In this document: positions 7,085 to 10,666 of the stretch, piece by piece
How positions within the stretch are numbered: position 1 is the first letter of the stretch
Layout: each line of letters begins with the position of its first letter
From: Methanosarcinales archaeon
Lineage (GTDB): Archaea > Halobacteriota > Methanosarcinia > DSM-18856 > Methermicoccaceae
Reading direction: 5' to 3'
Length of the DNA stretch: 10,666 nt
NCBI GenBank assembly: GCA_003661015.1
Contig: QMVI01000021.1
Location: 1 to 10,666, forward strand
The notes under the pieces: generated by a model
Databases searched by the model: none
Seen by the model: only the letters and a program-made list of their open reading frames with translations
Told to the model about the DNA's origin: nothing
Made by a program: the position numbers and the translations under genes

Positions 7085-7270
7085 ATGAAGGTGCGGGTAG
7101 TTATGTACCAGAACGAAAGAGGGCATTATCTTACTGTCTGTCCTGAATTTGATGTTGTCAGATGCAGTGGAACTCCACAAAAGGCTTTTGAACTCATAAA
7201 AAAGACAATTGAGGCTATACTGTACGATGAGTCAGAACCAATCGAATACGAGGTCATGTTTCTCGACTGA
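7085..7270 (+). CDS. HicB-like antitoxin-fold protein (orphan)
   Basis: This 61-residue protein has the partial-RNase-H fold pattern of HicB: an N-terminal strand KVRVVMYQNE, then GHYLTVCPEFDVVRCSGTP (about residues 13-31) and the helix QKAFELIKKTIEAIL. Classical HicB antitoxins add a DNA-binding domain and pair with a HicA toxin. Here the protein ends right after the core and no HicA-like gene (a dsRBD-like protein of about 60-80 residues) is next to it. It may be a stand-alone regulator or a decayed antitoxin. A GTG at 7082 would add one residue, but the ATG is preferred. The TGA stop is one base from the end of the convergent methionine synthase gene. Confidence 0.75.
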   Translation: MKVRVVMYQNERGHYLTVCPEFDVVRCSGTPQKAFELIKKTIEAILYDESEPIEYEVMFLD

Positions 7271-7271
7271 A

Positions 7272-8249
7272 TTACTTTAACGCGCTCTCAGAGTCTCGAG
7301 TCTCACAAAACGCATTTATTCCCTGCTTTGTATTTCTTAACAGCTCACATGCAAGTTCCTGAGATGGCCATGAACCAAGACCACAGTCTGGACCTACATA
7401 TCTTATCCTGTCCCCAAACATCTCCCAAGCTCTTCTGAGTCTTGAAGCTATCGTATTGGGTGTCTCCATCTCTTCAACAACCTTCCTCATAAGACTCTCG
7501 TCTCTCCAAACGTTTGTTGAGTATCTCTCATTAAGCTCAGAAACCATGGCGTGGATATCTGTCCTTGCAATTCCAACCCTCAAAAAGGTGTCAGTATCCT
7601 CAAGCAACCGCCTGTCTATGAGTTCAAGATTCGATGGTTCTGAGGCACACTCAACTCCTATGATGTCCACATTCGAGTTGCACACAACCTCGCTGTACAG
7701 AGCAGAGTGGAGATGAATCTGAGTCTCGATGCGATGTGCAGATGCTATATCCAGTGCCTCGAGTATATCCTCCTCTGAGAACATGATGGCAGGATTCAAT
7801 CCAAGACTTGGTTCATCTATGCTCACAACCTGTACCCTGTACGAGGGGGACAACGAAGACAAAAAGAACCTCCTCACACTCCTCGCAATATTAACTAAAA
7901 TGTCTGGATAATTTGAAGTGCCAAATAGATGAATATACAACTCAACAGGACCTGTTACACACACCTTGATCTTCATGACCTCTCCTGTCTCTTTTTTCCA
8001 CTCTCTTGCCACCTTTTCAACCGCCTTCATTTCAACTATCTCAGCCTTTTCCCTCCTCACAAGAAACGGTTGCTCACAGTTTTTCTCATCTTCCAGAATC
8101 TCAGAAAACATGGTGTTCATATCTCTCAGCTGGGGATACGCGGGAACATCAAGTCCGCACATGAGTTTCATTCTCATCACATCTTCAACTACCTTCAAGT
8201 AATCTCCCTGAGAAAATGGAAAACTCCCAACGTCATCGAACATCATCAT
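7272..8249 (-). CDS. Core-type cobalamin-independent methionine synthase (MetE C-terminal-domain homolog)
   Basis: This 325-residue protein corresponds to the catalytic barrel of MetE without the N-terminal domain, as in archaeal core methionine synthases. Seen: VGSFPF at residues 7-12, SIDEPSLGLNPA (143-154) with the conserved Asp145, the zinc region QIHLHSALY (177-185), Glu200 in IGVECAS, and YVGPDCGLGSW (284-294) with Cys289. These provide His179, Glu200 and Cys289 as zinc ligands. The usual HxC is HxH here, with His181 in place of Cys. Archaeal core enzymes are thought to take the methyl group from a corrinoid protein or other non-folate donor to make methionine from homocysteine. The exact donor cannot be told. 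Three ATGs in tandem (8249, 8246 and 8243) leave the start uncertain by two codons. It ends in TAA. Confidence 0.88.
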   Translation of the reverse strand: MMMFDDVGSFPFSQGDYLKVVEDVMRMKLMCGLDVPAYPQLRDMNTMFSEILEDEKNCEQPFLVRREKAEIVEMKAVEKVAREWKKETGEVMKIKVCVTGPVELYIHLFGTSNYPDILVNIARSVRRFFLSSLSPSYRVQVVSIDEPSLGLNPAIMFSEEDILEALDIASAHRIETQIHLHSALYSEVVCNSNVDIIGVECASEPSNLELIDRRLLEDTDTFLRVGIARTDIHAMVSELNERYSTNVWRDESLMRKVVEEMETPNTIASRLRRAWEMFGDRIRYVGPDCGLGSWPSQELACELLRNTKQGINAFCETRDSESALK

Positions 8250-8260
8250 ACATAATGAAT

Positions 8261-8270
8261 AAACTTTATG
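8261..8270 (+). promoter_or_regulatory. TATA-like box before cofH
   Basis: AAACTTTATG lies about 25-34 bases before the cofH ATG at 8295, and no Shine-Dalgarno site follows, so a leaderless transcript is likely. Read the other way it is about 23 bases from the third methionine-synthase ATG (8243) and might also serve that gene. The intergenic gap is only 45 bases. Confidence 0.4.
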
Positions 8271-8294
8271 AATTAAGAGATTACGGTCTTATGT

Positions 8295-9326
8295 ATGCCA
8301 TTAGCTCATGAAAGTGTTGAAAAAGCTCTCCACCTGACAGAGCTTGACCTCTTCACCCTTGGTAAGATGGCTGATGAATTGAGAAGGGAAGAGTGTGGAG
8401 ATGTTGTCACGTTTGTTGTGAACAGAAACATCAACTTCACAAACATATGCATAGGTGGATGCAAGTTCTGTGCATTTACAAGAATGAAAAAGTATACACT
8501 GTCAATCGAACAGATACTCGAAAAAGTAGATGAAGCATGGCGTTAGGGTGCTACTGAGCTATGTATTCAGGGAGGGCTCCATCCAGAATACACACTTGAA
8601 GATTATTGTATGATATTGGAAGCCATAAAAGAGAGGTATCCTTCGATGCATATCCATGCCTTTTCTCCAATGGAGGTATATCATGCATCACAGAACACAG
8701 GATGTTCTATAAAACAAGCCCTCAGTGAGCTCAGAAAATGTGGGCTTGACTCTATGCCAGGAACTGCTGCGGAGATTCTCGTGGATGACATAAGAAGGAA
8801 AATCTGCCCAAATAAACTAACAACCAAGGAGTGGGTTGATATTGTGATGACTGCACACACTCTTGGGATACCAACCACCGCAACAATGATGTACGGACAC
8901 ATCGAAAGTTGGGATGATAGAATAAAACACATCCTGTTAATAAGGGAGATTCAGAAGAAGACAGGTGGATTTACAGAGTTCGTGCCTTTACCATTCATGC
9001 CCAAGAACAACGAGCTTGGCTTGATGACGTCCCACAAGGGAGGCGTTGATGACCTCAAGGTTCATGCAATTGCAAGAATACTTCTCCACAGATACATAAA
9101 AAATGTACAGGCAAGTTGGGTAAAACTTGGAAAAAAGCTCGCTCAAGTCGCTCTCATGTTTGGTGCAAATGACCTCGGAGGGACTCTGATGGAAGAAAAC
9201 ATATCAAAGAGTGCTGGGGGGTTGGCAGGAGAGTGTTTGCAGAAAGAGGAGTTTGAGAATCTCATCAGAGAAATAGGAAGGATACCAAAGCAGAGGGACA
9301 CACTATACAGAATTTTGGATGTTTGA
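8295..9326 (+). CDS. cofH: FO synthase subunit 2 (CofH), with in-frame TAG read through
   Basis: This radical SAM enzyme joins tyrosine to 5-amino-6-(D-ribitylamino)uracil, which CofG then turns into FO, the chromophore of coenzyme F420. The full frame is 343 residues, normal for CofH. Residues 1-83 hold the helical start and the [4Fe-4S] motif CIGGCKFC (Cys52, Cys56, Cys59). Codon 84 is TAG. The frame then goes on as GATELCIQGGLHPEY (85-99), AFSPMEVYHA (122-131), GLDSMPGTAAEIL (150-162) and TMMYGHIE (197-204), all CofH hallmarks. The two halves join with no gap, overlap or frame change, at a variable position just before the GATE strand. Neither half alone could be active, since the first has the cluster and the second the rest of the barrel. 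CofG is not in the window. The gene ends in TGA. Confidence 0.95.
8544..8546 (+). other. In-frame TAG in cofH, candidate pyrrolysine codon
   Basis: The codon follows ...DEAWR and precedes GATELCIQGG in the same frame. In CofH proteins this site, one residue before the conserved GATE, varies and is often polar or bulky, so a pyrrolysine side chain could be tolerated. No obvious strong hairpin follows the codon. Confidence 0.8.
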
Positions 9327-9340
9327 AACTTTTAACAAAT

Positions 9341-9349
9341 ATTTAAATA
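9341..9349 (+). promoter_or_regulatory. TATA box before NTF2-like membrane protein gene
   Basis: ATTTAAATA, within the A/T-rich stretch 9329-9350, is a strong archaeal TATA match 44-52 bases before the ATG at 9393. Transcription would begin near 9370-9375 and leave a leader of about 20 bases. The leader contains GAGGGGG (9382-9388) as a plausible ribosome binding site. Confidence 0.6.
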
Positions 9350-9392
9350 GGAAGGATGCAGAAAGAGAAGCAGGGCTAGACGAGGGGGCATT

Positions 9393-10361
9393 ATGAAAAT
9401 AAGGAAAGCTACTGTATCACTCTTAATTCTTTCTCTCATCTTTGTATCCTTAACTCCGACAGCATCTGCGATTCCTGACCCAGAGGAGAGTGTTATTGGA
9501 TATCTCTCCGCCGTGGGAGAGGGAGATGCAAACACAGCATACACCTATGTGTACTTCAACCAAACAACCCTTCTTAAATTCGGATATCCAAAAACCAACA
9601 TAGAATTGAGGATAGAGAATCTGAAGAACAAATACAAGAACTATGCAATAGAGAACATAACAATACTCGATAGAGAACTTTCTGAGGATGGGATGCAAGC
9701 GGTTCTGAAAGTTTCTTTTGACATCATGCGAGATGAAGAAGTGGTTGAGAGCAAGGAATAGTACTACCGCCTCGAATATATCGGAGGGATGTGGCAAATA
9801 CTGAACATATCTGAGGAGCCACTGGAAATTTTGCCAGTTCAAGAACTTCCAGAGCCTCCAAGTGATGTGAAGCTTGGATATGGTCTTGACATCATTCTGG
9901 CTAATATGAAGTATTTCATTGTGGGATCGGTGGGTCTTATTATCATAGGAATGAAACTGAACTCAAGAGAGAAAAAGAAGAAGAGAAAAACAAAGACCGC
10001 CAAAGTGAATAAGCAAGCAATACTGCTGTCAAATGAGAGAACATCAAAGATGATAAGGCTCAAGATAGGGGGCACATGTAAAAAGGGAAAAAAAGTGCCC
10101 ATAACCGTATTCATAAGGAATCCATCTCCCAGCCCATACATGGATGTGAAGGTAAGAGGAATATTTCCAAAACAGATAAGAATAAATACACCAACCCTTA
10201 ATTTCGGTAAAGTCAATCCCGGAGAGGTTGCGAAGAGGGTGTGGGTGATACTGCCAACGCAGGAAGGCGTCTTCCAAATAAAAGACATAACAATGAGCTT
10301 TGAATACAAGGGAAAGAGATACGTGGGTGTTGTGGGCTCTTTAAATGTGAAAGTAATATAA
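9393..10361 (+). CDS. Secreted/membrane NTF2-like protein with C-terminal Ig-like domain, in-frame TAG read through
   Basis: The full frame is 322 residues with TAG as codon 123. Order of parts: a signal peptide (1-26, likely cut after TASA); an NTF2/DUF4878-like domain (about 28-142) starting PEESVIGYLSAVGEGDANTA and ending YYRLEYIGGMWQILNI; a proline-rich linker; a membrane helix (about 174-189); a very basic stretch NSREKKKKRKTKTAK; and a beta-rich domain (about 215-322) with NPSPSPYMDVKVRG and NPGEVAKRVWVILP, like an Ig-like domain. The NTF2-like fold is split by the TAG: its last strand, the usual YYRL...W-I pattern, lies just after the codon in frame. An ATG at 9789 could start a separate protein, but that would lack the signal peptide and leave the NTF2 domain without its last strand. 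It ends in TAA. I do not recognise a named family and the function is unknown. Confidence 0.8.
9759..9761 (+). other. In-frame TAG in NTF2-like protein gene, candidate pyrrolysine codon
   Basis: The codon follows ...EVVESKE and precedes YYRLEYIGGMWQI in the same frame. It falls in the turn or strand start before the last strand of the NTF2-like domain, among charged residues. That is a surface-type setting where a long lysine derivative would fit. Confidence 0.72.
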
Positions 10362-10364
10362 AAA

Positions 10365-10373
10365 AGTATAAAC
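10365..10373 (+). promoter_or_regulatory. TATA-like box before arginine decarboxylase
   Basis: AGTATAAAC lies about 21-29 bases before the ATG at 10394, and a second A/T run (TAATATAAAA) sits just before it, overlapping the end of the NTF2-like gene. A G-rich stretch GGGATGGGA (10384-10392) follows, too close to the start to be a clear ribosome binding site. The arrangement fits a short or absent leader. Confidence 0.45.
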
Positions 10374-10393
10374 AGTGAAAGAAGGGATGGGAG

Positions 10394-10666
10394 ATGGAAA
10401 AAATAGTTCCTAAGGGTATCTTCTTTACAACAGGCGTTGGAAAACATACAAATTAGCTGGTTTCATTTGAGTTTGCCCTGAGAGATGCGGGACTCAACGG
10501 TTTTAACCTTGTGCCAGTTAGCTCAATTCTACCGCCGGGATGCAAGGTAATAACGCGGGAGGAGGGGCTTTCTTATCTTTCTCCGGGTGAGATTGTTTTC
10601 TGTGTCCTATCCAAAAACTCATCAAAGGTGAAGGGGGACAGAATTTTATCGGCTATTGGGTGTGCA
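10394..10666 (+). CDS. pdaD: Pyruvoyl-dependent arginine decarboxylase, partial, with in-frame TAG read through
   Basis: This enzyme makes agmatine from arginine, for polyamines and for agmatidine in tRNA(Ile2). The proenzyme cuts itself between two serines and turns the second into the pyruvoyl cofactor. The window holds the first 91 codons of a protein usually about 155-165 long. Seen: FFTTGVGKH (residues 10-18), TAG as codon 21, then LVSFEFALRDAGL (22-34), FNLVPVSSILPPGCKVIT (37-54) with the cleavage pair Ser43-Ser44, and GEIVFCVLS. The order and spacing match the family. At the TAG the family has a short charged segment before L-x-SFE. An internal start after the TAG would lose the first beta strand of the beta chain. 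The gene is cut by the window edge, not broken. Confidence 0.93.
10454..10456 (+). other. In-frame TAG in arginine decarboxylase gene, candidate pyrrolysine codon
   Basis: The codon follows GVGKHTN and precedes LVSFEFALRDAG in the same frame. Homologs carry a lysine or glutamate in this short polar stretch, so a lysine derivative is a natural fit. The residue would lie in the small beta chain, 23 residues before the self-cleavage site. Confidence 0.8.

Noticed and set aside
8544..8590. Possible PYLIS-like hairpin after the cofH TAG
   Set aside because: Only a weak short pairing (GAGC with GCTC) could be found, and nothing similar follows the other two TAGs. General recoding does not need such an element.
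8610..9326. Separate 238-residue protein starting at ATG 8610 after the cofH TAG
   Set aside because: This start would discard the conserved GATELCIQGGLHPEY segment between the TAG and 8610, and would leave the iron-sulfur motif on another protein.
9839..10447. Long open frame of 202 codons on the minus strand opposite the NTF2-like and arginine decarboxylase genes
   Set aside because: Its phenylalanine- and leucine-rich product is the mirror of lysine- and glutamate-rich codons on the plus strand. It shows no domain, and it runs across two plus-strand genes with clear protein logic. It is a trap for gene callers that treat the plus-strand TAGs as stops.
8295..10666. Three pseudogenes broken by nonsense mutations
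   Set aside because: The frames are otherwise perfect on both sides of each TAG, all three events are TAG with no TAA, TGA or frameshift, and two genes are expected to be essential. Sequence errors in all three remain possible but unlikely.
1..10666. tRNA, rRNA, CRISPR arrays or insertion sequences
   Set aside because: No cloverleaf-like segment, regularly spaced repeats or transposase-like protein was seen. Gaps between genes are all under 100 bases.

Overview
This is a compact archaeal window of moderate GC content, with 14 genes and no gene-free stretch over 100 bases. The gene set points to a euryarchaeon of the methanogen, ANME or Archaeoglobus type. It includes O-phosphoseryl-tRNA(Cys) synthetase (SepRS), the F420 biosynthesis enzyme CofH, a core-type archaeal methionine synthase, a two-gene SufC/SufB-like (SMS-type) Fe-S system, pyruvoyl-dependent arginine decarboxylase, and archaeal DUF504 and DUF1805 proteins. 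Promoters have archaeal TATA boxes about 25-30 bases before start codons, often without a Shine-Dalgarno site. The species cannot be named from the window.

Layout. Positions 39-746 (+) hold a fumarylacetoacetate-hydrolase-family enzyme. The block 739-2874 (-) reads SepRS, DUF1805, DUF504. A single TATA box at 2896-2907 lies between SepRS and the divergent TraB-family membrane protein (2932-4083, +). The block 4084-6778 (-) reads a membrane-anchored Clp-fold serine protease, SufC and SufB-like. Positions 6823-7008 and 7085-7270 (+) hold a small two-helix membrane protein and an orphan HicB-like protein. Positions 7272-8249 (-) hold the methionine synthase. Positions 8295-10666 (+) hold CofH, a secreted or membrane NTF2-like protein, and the first 91 codons of pyruvoyl-dependent arginine decarboxylase.

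The main discovery is in the last 2.4 kb. All three consecutive genes there carry one in-frame TAG (8544, 9759 and 10454). Homology or protein architecture continues on both sides in the same frame, with no frameshift and no in-frame TAA or TGA. All 13 genes whose ends are visible stop with TAA (6) or TGA (7), and none with TAG. Two of the interrupted genes, for F420 synthesis and agmatine synthesis, are expected to be essential or nearly so. The simplest reading is that TAG is a sense codon here, most likely pyrrolysine, in housekeeping proteins outside the methylamine methyltransferases. The pyl genes are not in this window, so the amino acid identity is inferred.

The window also has a theme of unusual decoding. 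SepRS makes the precursor of Cys-tRNA, and arginine decarboxylase makes the agmatine used for agmatidine in the AUA-reading tRNA(Ile). The arginine decarboxylase would itself need TAG to be read as an amino acid.
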